Positions 51,900-61,865 of a stretch of DNA of 64,000 nt are shown piece after piece; positions within the stretch are counted from its first letter, which is position 1, and each line of letters starts with the position of its first letter. The stretch lies in NCBI GenBank assembly GCA_021464245.1, contig JADCRB010000010.1, positions 4,234,735 through 4,298,734 of the forward strand, read 5' to 3'. Origin of the DNA: Carallia brachiata (lineage: Eukaryota; Streptophyta; Magnoliopsida; Malpighiales; Rhizophoraceae). The position numbers and the translations under genes were made by a program. The notes beneath the pieces were generated by a model, which was given only the letters and a program-made list of their open reading frames with translations, had not been told where the DNA came from and made no database searches.

Positions 51900-51905
51900 C
51901 ACGTG
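51900..51905. promoter_or_regulatory. G-box (CACGTG) upstream of the EF-hand gene
   Basis: GCCACGTGCGC at 51898-51908 is a palindromic G-box/ABRE-like core about 100 bp upstream of the TATA box. A further ACGT core (ATACGTCACC) lies near 51862. These are binding sites of bZIP and bHLH factors and suggest stress or ABA response, which is inference. Confidence 0.5.
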
Positions 51906-52006
51906 CGCAAATGTCAAGATTCCCAAGCTTGTCAAACAAGTCACGGGCTTCCAATTTTGTGGAGGCCCTCGCGGACTTTGTTCGAACGCTCCTCGTCGGT
52001 CGTCCC

Positions 52007-52014
52007 CATATAAG
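52007..52014 (+). promoter_or_regulatory. TATA-like box of the EF-hand gene
   Basis: CCATATAAGC lies about 140 bp upstream of the ATG at 52154, leaving a leader of roughly 110 nt that is rich in C and A. The open frame overlapping this site (51823-52053) is therefore promoter and not a gene. Confidence 0.55.
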
Positions 52015-52153
52015 CAACCAAACAGCGCATTCCTGACTTGCAAATTGCAATAGCCAATAGACAATAAAAATCCTCAAAACAACACCTCTGCTATCTCTCT
52101 GGTTTTCCCCTTCAATTCAAAAGCAATCCCCCCCTTCCCAAAACACAACAGAG

Positions 52154-52630
52154 ATGTGCCCGTCAGGAAGAAGTTTAGTGTGGGGGACCGTGTCCCATTT
52201 TAGGACGGCGTTCGATATACTCGACGCCGACCACGATGGGAAGATTAGCAAGGAGGACCTGCGCACGTTTTATTCCGGGTTATCAGGCGGGGCAGCCGAC
52301 AATGATGAAATGATTGGGACAATGATGTCCGTCGCCGACTTCAATAAAGACGGATTCGTGCAATACGAGGAGTTCGAGCGTGTTTTGAGCGGAGCTGGTG
52401 GCTACAAGAAGTTGTGGCCTAGTGGTGTCATGGAAGACGTTTTTAAGGTTATGGACAAGGATGGGGATGGCAAATTGAGCCACGAGGATTTGAGAAGTTA
52501 CATGCAATGGGCTGGGTTTGAAGCCAGCGATGAGGATATTAAAGCTATGATTAGATTGACCGGCCCCGATAACAATAAAGAAGCTGTTTCCTATGATGAT
52601 TTGATCAAGATTCTGGCTCTTGAATTTTGA
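52154..52630 (+). CDS. EF-hand calcium-binding protein, calmodulin-like, intronless, 158 aa
   Basis: Probable cytosolic or nuclear calcium sensor. It starts MCPSGRS and contains two EF-hand pairs. EF1 loop DADHDGKISKED (24-35), EF2 DFNKDGFVQYEE (62-73) and EF3 DKDGDGKLSHED (101-112) have the acidic residues at loop positions 1, 3 and 5 and the central glycine; EF2 uses Asn at position 3. EF1 and EF3 end in Asp instead of Glu at position 12, which often means different metal affinity. The fourth hand (around PDNNKEAVSYDD, 137-148) is degenerate and unlikely to bind calcium. The length and single exon fit the plant CML-type family; I recall an Arabidopsis relative near At1g64850. A G-box and TATA lie upstream, and SLD5 lies convergently downstream. 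Confidence 0.88.
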   Translation: MCPSGRSLVWGTVSHFRTAFDILDADHDGKISKEDLRTFYSGLSGGAADNDEMIGTMMSVADFNKDGFVQYEEFERVLSGAGGYKKLWPSGVMEDVFKVMDKDGDGKLSHEDLRSYMQWAGFEASDEDIKAMIRLTGPDNNKEAVSYDDLIKILALEF

Positions 52631-53178
52631 TCATGCCGTCGGCTGACCAGGCCACTTTTTTCTGCAGTTTTGTAATTTCCAGAACTTAATTTTCTTTCCT
52701 AAAGAAATCGTTTTCTAGTCAGTAATGGGTGTCTATTGAAATCGTTTACTAATGGGTCTTTCCTGTCTATCGTTTCATGAGATTAGAACTACCTTTGTCT
52801 AGAACTTTCAAGAAAACACTAACTTCAGAGGCAAATTCGTCCTGAAGAAACGTATAAAAAAGTTTGATCACCGAAACATTTGTTGTCTTTATGCCAGTTC
52901 CTCAAAGAGGCATAACTGAAACCTCGAGAGGATGGCAATAATTATGCTTAACAGCTATTCATACAGCTGGAAAACAAGGCTTGCCCTTCATCAGTGAGTA
53001 TCAAATATTGGGCATAAAACAAGACTACTAGGTATAAAAAAAACATGAACTGCTAAACAATTTGAAATTTCCAATTTACAAACGTGAATAAATGAAGTCA
53101 TTTGAATGAAATGGCTACTAAATTAGCAAATTCTATGTCTTACTATCAAAGTCATGTCACCATAGAGCTGCCCAATTG
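52631..53178. other. Convergent 3' regions of the EF-hand gene and SLD5
   Basis: 548 bases shared by the 3' untranslated regions of two convergent genes. No further feature is seen. Confidence 0.5.
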
Positions 53179-54838
53179 TTAGACCAAGTCTATCAACCCT
53201 TTTTCCAAGGGCTTCTTTATGAACTTGTAACATGAGAAGGTAATTAACTCCCGCTCCATCTCTGAAATTTCCGAACTGTAAAAATGGATATGTTATACGG
53301 CTAGCAAATCTATATTTTCCTGGCAAAAAAGCTCATCTAGCAGGAGGACGCAAAATGTTCATAGCCAAGATGTCATTAGATTACCTGTATTCGGGCTCAA
53401 AGTCAACGCTGGAAAGATATTGCCTGGCCTTGCAGATGACAAATGTGTCCAGCCGAGGCGATGGTACTGCAGATCAGACAGACCAGAGTAATTACCACAC
53501 ATTTATATTTAAGTGAATTTGAGAATGCTTTTGTGTGTAAGCAAGTCTAGGACAAAAACAGAGCAAAGAACGAATGCTCACTTTTCTTAACCAAAGCACA
53601 AATATTTCAGTTTAGCAAGCAAGCCTCTTCAAGAAAATATTGCAACACTAAAAAATCCTAAACACACAACATTAGTAACTGTGGTTAAATTAAAACTATT
53701 TGCCTCACATAGCATGTAGAGAATTGAGAGCATTGTCTGCAGTATTGCAGAGGCAGAAGCAGGGAGCATTAATTTTAGAATATCAATTAAACACAGTATA
53801 TGATCTTAGAATGTTGGTACCCATGTCATCCTCTTCACTTGTTATGGATTGCTTGAGTATGGACTGGTAATTTTCAGGCAACTTTGACAGAACTGTTTCA
53901 TCAAAATGATTTCCAAGATCATCCGTGCACCTGTAATCGCAAAGCAAAAAATTAAATATCGATCAGCGAGACAATCATACACGATATATCTGCAAACAAA
54001 TGAGAAGTTAAAGCCTTGACCTTCTTGCAAAAACCTGCTCCTGCTTGGACAACCGGTTTAGCTGCTCGTCTGTTTTTAAGATATGGAACAAATATTTTTC
54101 AATCTGCAGCATAAAATTCACTTAAATTGCTTCCAGTGAAAAAAAAAATCAAGAACATAGTAACATGTCACGTTATGAAAGCATATGGATGTTTTCTATA
54201 AGCATTTGTGGATTTCTGAAGTTGAATTTTCTTCCTTAATATTGATTTCTTGATGCAGTAATTCTGCCGAGGGATTTTGTTTTCAGTGGTATCTAAACTA
54301 TTTCACACAAATTAAATAGACAAAAGTGCAATAAAGAGTTTCCTAGATAATGTCCAAACAAAACCTAAGAAATGGGAAGAAGTAGCGAACCTTTTGAAGA
54401 CGAATGCGAAGATAAGACCTCAGCAAAAACTGGGTTCTATCTAAATCCATCTGGTAGAGCGAAACTGTGAGGGGATCTACCCCATCCCCTTCAAATATCT
54501 CCACATTTTGTTCCTGTAAAGAATTCACACCCCAAAACAAGAAAATTTTCAAAATACAAGGGATTGTACAGTCAAATTGCAACTTAAGAGAGATTTCTCT
54601 CTCTCTCTCTCTCCCGAACTTTCTCGGGAAACAAACAAGAGGGAGGAGACGAGCGAAATACCGCCAACTCAATCTGCTCTTTGATTCTGTGAATCAAAGC
54701 AGCCTCATACTGGAGGATCTCGGGTGCTGCCTTCTCGTTGCGCCACGCTCTCTTCAGGAGCTCGACGTCGGTCGTCGAAATCAACGTCTCGTAATCGTCC
54801 ATCACGCTCGTTGACCCCTCTCCCGAGCCCGAAGCCAT
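53179..54838 (-). CDS. SLD5: GINS complex subunit SLD5, 6 exons
   Basis: Subunit of the GINS tetramer that, with CDC45 and MCM2-7, forms the replicative CMG helicase in the nucleus. Minus-strand exons 54662-54838, 54391-54513, 54021-54103, 53821-53930, 53385-53466 and 53179-53275 join in frame to 223 residues, the family size. Conserved parts are STTDVELLKRAWRNEKAAPE and ILQYEAALI in exon 1, DPLTVSLYQMDLDRTQFLLR (GINS A-domain) in exon 2, EQVFARR, LPENYQSILKQS, PRLDTFVICKA and the C-terminal EKGLIDLV. All donors and acceptors are GT-AG. The last exon differs from the usual MERGDLYF pattern (here MERELITF), a local divergence. The ATG at 54836-54838 matches the family start MASGS. An E2F-like site lies upstream. 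Confidence 0.92.
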
Positions 54839-54995
54839 CAGATCTGATTACCAATTCTCTGAATCTCCCTGATTTCTTCCCTTTCTCTTTTCTTCGGTGC
54901 CTCCGATTTTTTTTTTGTTTTATTCTTAATTTCTAATTAATGGCGTGAGTTAACCTGAGAGGGAAAAATTTATAAATGGAAATAGAAATTTAGAA

Positions 54996-55007
54996 TTGGC
55001 GCCAAAA
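54996..55007 (-). promoter_or_regulatory. E2F-type site upstream of SLD5
   Basis: On the minus strand the sequence reads TTTTGGCGCCAA, containing TTTGGCGC, an exact fit to the E2F consensus TTTSSCGC. It lies about 160 bp upstream of the SLD5 start codon. Plant replication genes (MCM, ORC, GINS, PCNA) commonly carry such sites for G1/S expression. Confidence 0.7.
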
Positions 55008-57840
55008 GCAGATGTGCCCGTGTTTGTGGGACGGTGGGAAAACGGGTGCTTTTGGAGGATACAGATCGGGAGTTTGTGCGTTAATCTAACGCCATTCAGT
55101 GGATGGCCCTCAAGATGAACGGCCATGATGGCATTCAATTCATGCACAAACTAGGGGTACGTCCCACCTATCATATATATTTGATAAAAAGCGGACAGCA
55201 TCCCGCACTGAAAAGTACAGTGTCTTGGGATGGGTTGGCTGTGTTGCCTTTTACACAGTAAAACACCTATACATATTTTAAATATTAATATTTCAAGTAA
55301 TATTTTGATTAGGATTAAAATTAATATTTTAAAATAAAATTAATAATTTTTAAAATATAAAAATTACACTTATTTTAAAAATTATTAATTTTATTTTAAA
55401 AATATCAATTTTAATTTCATTCGAAATACTATTTGAGACACTCACAATACAAACATTTTTTTTATGTAGCGGGGGGGGGGAAGGAGGAGAAAGATTATAT
55501 ATTTGGTAATTGTACTACAGTACTAGTAGCCTTGCCTTGTTAAATTTTCATCCATTATAATTTTCCTAAAATTCTGAAAAATTTCCGTTTACACGGCAAC
55601 GACTCATTCCACGACCCAAGTTATGGGCAGGCATTGTTGTTTGTGCGTCATATGGCAAAAGAGAGGGGGGGAAAAAGGACGACCCCGAGTTGACTCGGTC
55701 TTGGGAGGTTAATTAAATGGAATCATAATTTACAGTAAGCACCGAGTTGGCAGTTGATCGGTGACAGCTAAAGTGCAGCCGGACAGAATCAAGGGCTGAT
55801 GAAGATGCTATTCTGATAATTGTTTATATGTAAGGAAAAAGTTTCAGACTACCATAAAATTCTGTTGTACGTAAGAATAAAGTGCAATTGATGGTCACTT
55901 TAGTCTAGCCGTATTAAATTTTTAAATGTATATTATGTGAGATTTATATTTTTAATTTTAAGTTGATATGTATTTAATTTTAAATTTTAATTTTATAATT
56001 AATTTTTATATTTTATTAATATAATTGTACTAAATTTACAATTATTTGCAGTTTATTTTTAGGTACGATGGAATTGTATTACGTATGATTCGGAGTCTGA
56101 ATCTGTGCCCAGTATGTAAAGCAAAACAAAATAAATTGGAAAGGTCCGAGCACAAAATACCGCTAGCTTTCTCTTCCTTCGGCACCCACTAGGCGACAAC
56201 CTAGCAGCAAGACTTTCAGGCACCCGACAGGAGGCCACTACTGCAACACCAAAAACTAAATCCACATCCACAATGATGCCCAAAATGCAGCAATGAGCCT
56301 ATGCAGCTGTGGGCTTCGCGGGGGAAAAATTGGTGATGGTAATTTGATAAGTGTCTGATGGAGTGAAATTTAAAAAAAAAAAAAAAAAGGTCTGATGGAG
56401 TTTGCATTACATAATTATTATTTTTTAGTCTAGTAACCACTAAAATTAAGATTTGAAAATGGGGTATGCAGCTGTATTTCCAGATGCACTACGTCTAGTT
56501 AACACCCTAGGGTAGGTAGGGTAGGTAGATTTAGTCGTGATCCAGTTTGTATCAGGTTTCGTGTCCGCTTTGTTTGTAAGCCATTGATACCGATTAATTT
56601 TTCTGATTTATGCAAGTACCTCCGATGCATATGTGTCGATTCTATGTACAAACTTACTGCGTATTAATGCAACAATTACGATTCAGTCAAAAAAAATTTA
56701 TTCCTTTTAGATGCACATTTATTGTTACAATCATGTATAAAAAGATTAAAAATGGGCAACAAACACTTATTTATATTATATAATGTATGAATCCATATCA
56801 GAAATATATTAAATTAATTGCATTTATATAATTTTATTGCTTTAAAACAGTGGCACAACAAGTTGGATTTCGTGATGCCTGCGCCAAGATGATTTTCTAG
56901 TGGCACCCAGTTCTGTAATTAATTCTAGGTTCATCTCCTGCGGCTCATGCATATATGCGATGCTACTCACACGTATTATCAACAATTTCTCCCAGATTGT
57001 AGTTGTCAAAAAAAAAAATTAAAAAAAAAAAAAATATATATATATATATATATTTTTTTTTTCTTTTTTTTTTCCCTAAAAAAATTGCGGCGCTGCGGTA
57101 GAAATGGAGGTGGGCGGGGGCGAGGTCTCGGTTGGCAGCCCCAACCAATTGGGCAAAGCCCAATCCTCTAGTTGTCAATAAATGAGCACCGACCTACTCG
57201 CACTCGACTGAACTGCTTTGCTAAGTTCTAATGGTATTGTGCTTAGCTCGAATGCGCACTGCAGAGATTTCCCTCATCTTCCATGGAAAATTTACATAGC
57301 CTTCAGCAATTAAAACTTGAAAGATATGTGCATGAATGATCGCTGTGGACTCTGGACATTCAGAGAACATGTTTTTAAGAACTACACCAAGGTTTCTGGT
57401 CTTATTTAGTTATTTAGCAGCAACATGGCTCCTCACCAACGACCGTTGATTCGATTGGTAAGAACTTAGTACCTCTTAAATAAAGTTTTGAATTTAAATT
57501 TTGTAAATGAAAAAAACGGTGTTGGGAGAGCTCCAAATATGAGCACAACAGTATTCAAACCGGATTATACCACGGAAGCAAGGATATAACAAGCGGCATT
57601 TACTTGTGCAAATCACGGTACTATCAGCTCATTAGCCAGACTTGCACTAAATATTACGCACAAAGAGACACAGTACAAGTATGTACAAACTGATATTATT
57701 TTAATTTTGTGAAATATATTTCCACTTTATTGCAGGGCACACCTTTTTCTTTAATTTTTTCCTTTTTCTTTTTTTTTTCTTTCCTTGAGGCATATCATAT
57801 ATATTCACATAATAATTTTGAAGATCTGATTAACATAAAA
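55008..57840. other. Intergenic region between SLD5 and the peptide gene
   Basis: AT-rich spacer with inverted AT-rich segments near 55290-55440, a G-run at 55471-55480, an A-run near 56372-56388 and an A/T plus (TA)n tract at 57008-57072. 57440-57545 resembles a SINE fragment. The even-composition stretch at 56080-56340 has short open frames on the minus strand that match nothing I know. No gene is called. Confidence 0.4.
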
Positions 57841-58176
57841 TTAAAAGCTTCCGGGTCTGTGATCATCCGTAAAATAGTGGTGCGTCTCTGGAGATGATCC
57901 AGAGGCATGTCCATAGCTGCCGTAATTGAGGTTCTGATCATCATCACCATCTTTATTATCGGCGTTGCCTCCAGTTTTGGATTCTGTGCTGCTCCTGTCC
58001 TTGTTTGAGTTAGCATCCTTGGCATCAATAGCAACTGCGCCAGCTTTTCGACCAAGATATGCTACTGGCTCGCTCAAGACATGACGCATGTTCATCAACT
58101 TAGGCTCAACAGCTTCAGCTTGCAGGGTCATCAAGACGATGATCAACACCAAGACAAGCACCGGCGATATCTTCAT
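57841..58176 (-). CDS. Small secreted protein, putative peptide-hormone precursor, 111 aa
   Basis: Starting at the ATG at 58174-58176 the protein opens MKISPVLVLVLIIVLMTLQA, a strong signal peptide with likely cleavage after AEA. A variable hydrophilic middle (KDANSNKDRSSTESKTGG) follows, then an acidic patch DDDQNLNYGSYGHASGSS and the C-terminus ETHHYFTDDHRPGSF. This architecture is typical of plant peptide precursors whose C-terminal region is processed. Tyrosines near the acidic patch are possible sulfation sites. I do not recognise it as CLE, CEP, PSK, PSY, RGF, IDA or CIF. An upstream in-frame ATG (58209) would place 11 charged residues before the signal and is less likely. A TATA box lies at 58342-58350. 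The LTR element begins about 340 bp upstream. Confidence 0.72.
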   Translation of the reverse strand: MKISPVLVLVLIIVLMTLQAEAVEPKLMNMRHVLSEPVAYLGRKAGAVAIDAKDANSNKDRSSTESKTGGNADNKDGDDDQNLNYGSYGHASGSSPETHHYFTDDHRPGSF

Positions 58177-58341
58177 AGTCGATTTGTCTTCTTTTAAACT
58201 ATAAAACAAACACTAAAAGTCAAACTATAAGAGTATGAAAAACAAACTTGCTAAAACTAAATTTGTTTGGCTAGGAAAGATACTGACCATCAGATTCGCT
58301 GTAAAAAGATGTGTCGAGGGATTGGGTTCTCAGGGTTGCAT

Positions 58342-58350
58342 TATATATAT
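58342..58350 (-). promoter_or_regulatory. TATA box of the small secreted protein gene
   Basis: The minus strand reads CCTATATATATAATGC, giving a leader of about 135 nt before the ATG at 58176. The LTR retrotransposon inserted about 170 bp further upstream, facing away. Confidence 0.6.
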
Positions 58351-58518
58351 AGGCACGTTTAAACAACTGTTTAACTGTTTAAGGATAAGTGGAATCAAAG
58401 TAACTGTGGCCGACCAACGCTAAACAAATAGGTGTCAGTTGAAACTTTTAATTAAAAAAATTTGGAGTTGGATTTCAGTTTGCTACCTCACGAATTTATT
58501 TTCTTATAATGTTATATC

Positions 58519-59375
58519 TGTAAATATCAAAAAAAAAAAAGTATGTATCTAGAAGGCTGAATGGGTCAACTTCTAGAAAACAAAAAAAACAAAAAGAAAG
58601 AGATCCGCGTGATGCATGCATGGTGCATTTTTTAAACATGGTGGGCAAATGCATGCATGTTGCAGCTTGTTCTTCAAACTTGGACAGCAAACACATGCAC
58701 GTCCTCTAGAAAGTGGCCATCCAATGTCAAAAGGCAACCATTTAATTTCAAAGGGGAGCTACCTAACGAGAAAATCACTAAAAAAATATTATCCTTGGTA
58801 GTTGAAATAGTGCTTTTCAAAAGCCTATAAATAGGCAGTAATGTAAGCTTCAAAGGCATCGGATGCAAAGCAAAAATCTCATCTTCTAAAGTTTTGCATC
58901 TCTTCCTTTCTCTCTCTAAATATTTTGGGTGTATGCTCTCTAATTGCCACTAAGTTGGATCCGCTAGATCAAAAACCCAAGATATTAAATATTCGAGTGG
59001 GATCAAACTTCCTACGGCCCTCACCAGAGTCCAATCAATTCGAGTGGGATCAAGCCTCTTACGGCCCTCACCGAAATCCATCAAGTCCGAGTGGGATAAA
59101 GCCTCCTACGGCCCTCACCAGAGTTCAACTAATCCATTTGAGATCAAGCATCGGCCCTCAGTGGAATCCATTTCCTACAGTTCAAGATCACGCTGTGGAA
59201 ATTCAACATCTGTCGGTCAAGATTAAGCCTTCACGGCCCTTGACTAAATTACACAAGAGCACTAATCGGAGGATCTACACAGAGATCGAACCCGCATAAA
59301 TTTTAAATTTTTATCTGTAATTTGTTTTTGTATTTTCAAGTTTAATTATTTTAGGCTCGAAATTTACCCGTCACA
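58519..59375 (+). repeat. 5' LTR, about 857 bp
   Basis: Begins TGTAAATATC and ends CCGTCACA just before the primer-binding-like site. It contains a TATA box (TATAAATA, 58826-58833) and, downstream, tandem units of 47 bp starting CGAGTGGGATCAA at 58994, 59041 and 59088, with a decayed fourth. The five bases before it (ATATC, 58514-58518) are the candidate left target duplication. Confidence 0.82.
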
Positions 59376-59381
59376 AATTTT

Positions 59382-59400
59382 TGGCACGCTCGGTGGGACC
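59382..59400 (+). other. Candidate primer-binding site
   Basis: TGGCACGCTCGGTGGGACC lies six bases inside the 5' LTR end and begins TGG, the complement of a tRNA CCA end. The same style of sequence follows LTRs of many plant Ty3-type elements. I cannot name the tRNA without a search. Confidence 0.5.
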
Positions 59401-59475
59401 TCTCTGCCTCCCATCTTTTGCTCATCTACAAAAAAAAAATAGCAGGAATCCAACATCGACGTTGTCACAATCACG

Positions 59476-60871
59476 ATGACAAGCGCAACGAACACTGAAG
59501 ACAAGATTGCAGAATTGAAAAGCAGAATTTTCCAACTGCTCAAAACTGTGGAAGAAAAAAATCAACAGATCGCTGCCCTCAAAGGAAAAGTTCTGATCCA
59601 AGTTGATCCCAAGACCCACGAGGAGCGACAATATCCACCAGCTTTCACTCCAGAAGCGACACCAGTCGATGTCTTCAATGCTGAAAAACAACCAGGTAGT
59701 TCTACACAGCTGTCATTCTCAAATTCTATAGCATCGCTATCTGTTCAACAATTGCAGGATATGATAGCCAATACGATCCGCCTGCAACAAGCTTCATCCT
59801 CCCAAGGATTACAGGTGTACGTCAAACCGTACACCAGACGGATCGAAAGTCTCAACATGCCTTTGGGCTACCAACCGCCCAAATTTCAACAATTCGACGG
59901 ACGAGGCGATCCCAAACAGCACATCGCCCACTTCGTTGAAGCCTGCAACAATGTAGGGACTTACGGTGATCTCTTGGTGAAACAGTTTGTTCATTCGCTT
60001 AGAGAGACCGCTTTCACGTGGTTCATAAACCTTGAACCAGAATCAATCGACAGTTGGGAACAGCTACAACGAGAGTTTCTCAACAGATTTTTCAGCACTC
60101 AGAGAACGGTGAGCATGATGGAGCTTACTACTACCAAACAAATGAAAGGAGAGCTGTTGTCGAATATATCAACAGATGACGTGCTCTCAATCTAGACTGC
60201 AAAGATCATCTTACTGAGACTTCTGCTGTAGAGATGTGCATCCAAGGGATGCACTGAGAGCTATTATACATCCTGCAGGGCATCAAACCTCGAACTTTTG
60301 AGGAATTAGCAACTCGCGCGCATGACATGGAAATAAGCATCAAGACCTCTAGAGGCACGATTCCCATCCAATTGGGCCAACATGGGGGCAAGGAAGTGAT
60401 GTCCATTGATGCTTCACCGATAAAAGGTGGAGCTAAAGCAAAAATGAGTCCCCCAGCGCTGGCAAATCAACCGAAACAACAAGCAAAGGGAAGGACGACC
60501 TTGCGAGAGTTGGAACAGAAGAAGTATCCATTCCCCGACTCCGACATTCTAGACATTCTGGATCAACTTTAGAAGCTAAGTTGATCAAACTCCTGGAATG
60601 TAAGCAACCCAATCACAAGAATCAGGTCAATGATCCGAAATTCTGCAGGTATCACCGCACAATCAACCATCCAACCGAGAAGTGCTTCATCTTAAAGGAG
60701 CTGATCTTGAAGCTCATAGACCAAAATAAAATCATTTTGGACCAGGGAGACATAGTCTCAGTCAACCAGACTGCCGTCCTTTCAAATCCGTCAGAAGAAA
60801 GTCAACATGAATTTACGCTTGCATGCTGTCAACGCATCCCGACCTGGTTCAATCAAACGGTAAACTTCTAA
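59476..60871 (+). pseudogene. Retrotransposon gag, disrupted
   Basis: The first block (59476-60195) opens MTSATNTEDKIAELKSRIFQ with a coiled-coil-like start. It continues into the plant retrotransposon gag domain (KFQQFDGRGDPKQHIAHFVE, then TAFTWFINLEPESIDSWEQL). A frame change near 60150 and TGA codons in the gag frame near 60177 and 60250 follow. The domain continues to about 60572 ([16 protein letters not shown]), then shifts again near 60570 into the last block (60581-60871) with the terminal FCRYHRTINHPTEKCF motif. The protein is about 460 residues in total if unbroken, typical for gag. At least two frameshifts and several stops make it non-functional in this copy. Confidence 0.8.
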
Positions 60872-60879
60872 AATTTACT

Positions 60880-61390
60880 GTGTTAAAAAAAAAAGCAAAA
60901 AAAAAAAGCCAAAAAAAATGAAAAAAAAGAGAAAAATAAAAAAAAAGAAATAAAAAGAAAAACAAAAAAAAGCAAAAAAAAAAAGCAAAAAAAAATGAAA
61001 AAAATGTCTAAAACTTATGTGCAGGTTCAGAATCCAACCCAAAGTCTAAATCTAGATTCGGGGGCAGAACTGAGATTCAAATTCTAGTTCAAAATCCAAG
61101 TCCAAATTCAAATTCAGGCCCAAAAAGCCTAAACTTAAACCCCAGCCTAAAGCCCAAATTCACCAAATCTAAACCTGAGCTCAAAGCCTAAATCCAAGTT
61201 CCAACTCAAAGTCCAAATCCAGATTCGGGGGCAAATCTTAAACCCTGAATCAAAATCCAAGTCAGCAGCTCAGCAGCTTACCAGCTCAATAGCTCACCAA
61301 ACAACTCAGCAGCTCACCAACTCTCCGGCTCAGCTGCTCAACAGCCAAACAGCTCAGCAGCTCACTAGCTCAACAGCTCAACAGCATTCC
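60880..61390. repeat. A-rich tract and short degenerate repeats inside the element
   Basis: 60880-61010 is almost pure A with interspersed G and C. 61030-61265 is built from degenerate CCAAATTC/CCTAAAGC-like hexamer-type units. 61265-61390 repeats CAGCTCAGCAGCTCACCAGC-like units. None codes for a recognisable domain. This low-complexity block sits where pol would begin. Confidence 0.6.
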
Positions 61391-61400
61391 AGCAATGCAG

Positions 61401-61765
61401 TCCTGCCTCGCACGAGTATAAAAGGCGACACCACAATTCAACACTCCTACCTCGCATGAGTATAAAAGGTGATAATCAATCCACCACAGTCCAGCACAGT
61501 TCAACACTCCTGCATCGCACGTGTATATAAGGCGACATTACGGTTCAATACTCTTGCTCCGTAGGAGTATAAAAGGTGAACAATCCAGCAAACCACAATC
61601 CTGACCCGCACGAGTATAAACTGTGAACGGCCTAATAAAAAAAAAAAAAAAAACGGAAGTCCCGATATGAAAGCCCAAGCGAAAGTCAAAGCCCAAACAC
61701 AAAATTCATATACTCAACATCCAGTTCAACTCCTGGCCCGCATGAGTATAAACTGTGAACGGCCC
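61401..61765 (+). repeat. Six degenerate repeats each carrying a TATA motif
   Basis: Units have the form CTCGCACGAGTATAAAAGGCGA. TATA motifs start at 61417, 61461, 61524, 61568, 61615 and 61747. The first four keep TATAAAAGG or TATATAAGG; the last two have TATAAACTG. CTCG...CGAG flanks form a small inverted repeat in some units. The array ends about 100 bp before the ATG of the WUSCHEL-like frame. Confidence 0.6.
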
Positions 61766-61865
61766 AAAAATATAAAAGCGACGGAGGGTTTGAGTCTGAA
61801 ACCTAGCATCAGTCTCAACCGATCTTCACCACCTACCAAACCTTTGCTCCTCTGCCACAAGAAAG

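Noticed and set aside
51823..52053. 76-codon frame before the EF-hand gene
   Set aside because: It overlaps the G-box and TATA region and has no protein similarity, so it is promoter.
58994..59135. CRISPR-like regular repeats
   Set aside because: Plant LTR tandem repeats with no unique spacers; CRISPR does not occur in plant nuclear DNA.
59476..60195. An intact host gene
   Set aside because: The sequence is a plant retrotransposon gag domain between LTRs, broken by frameshifts and stops.
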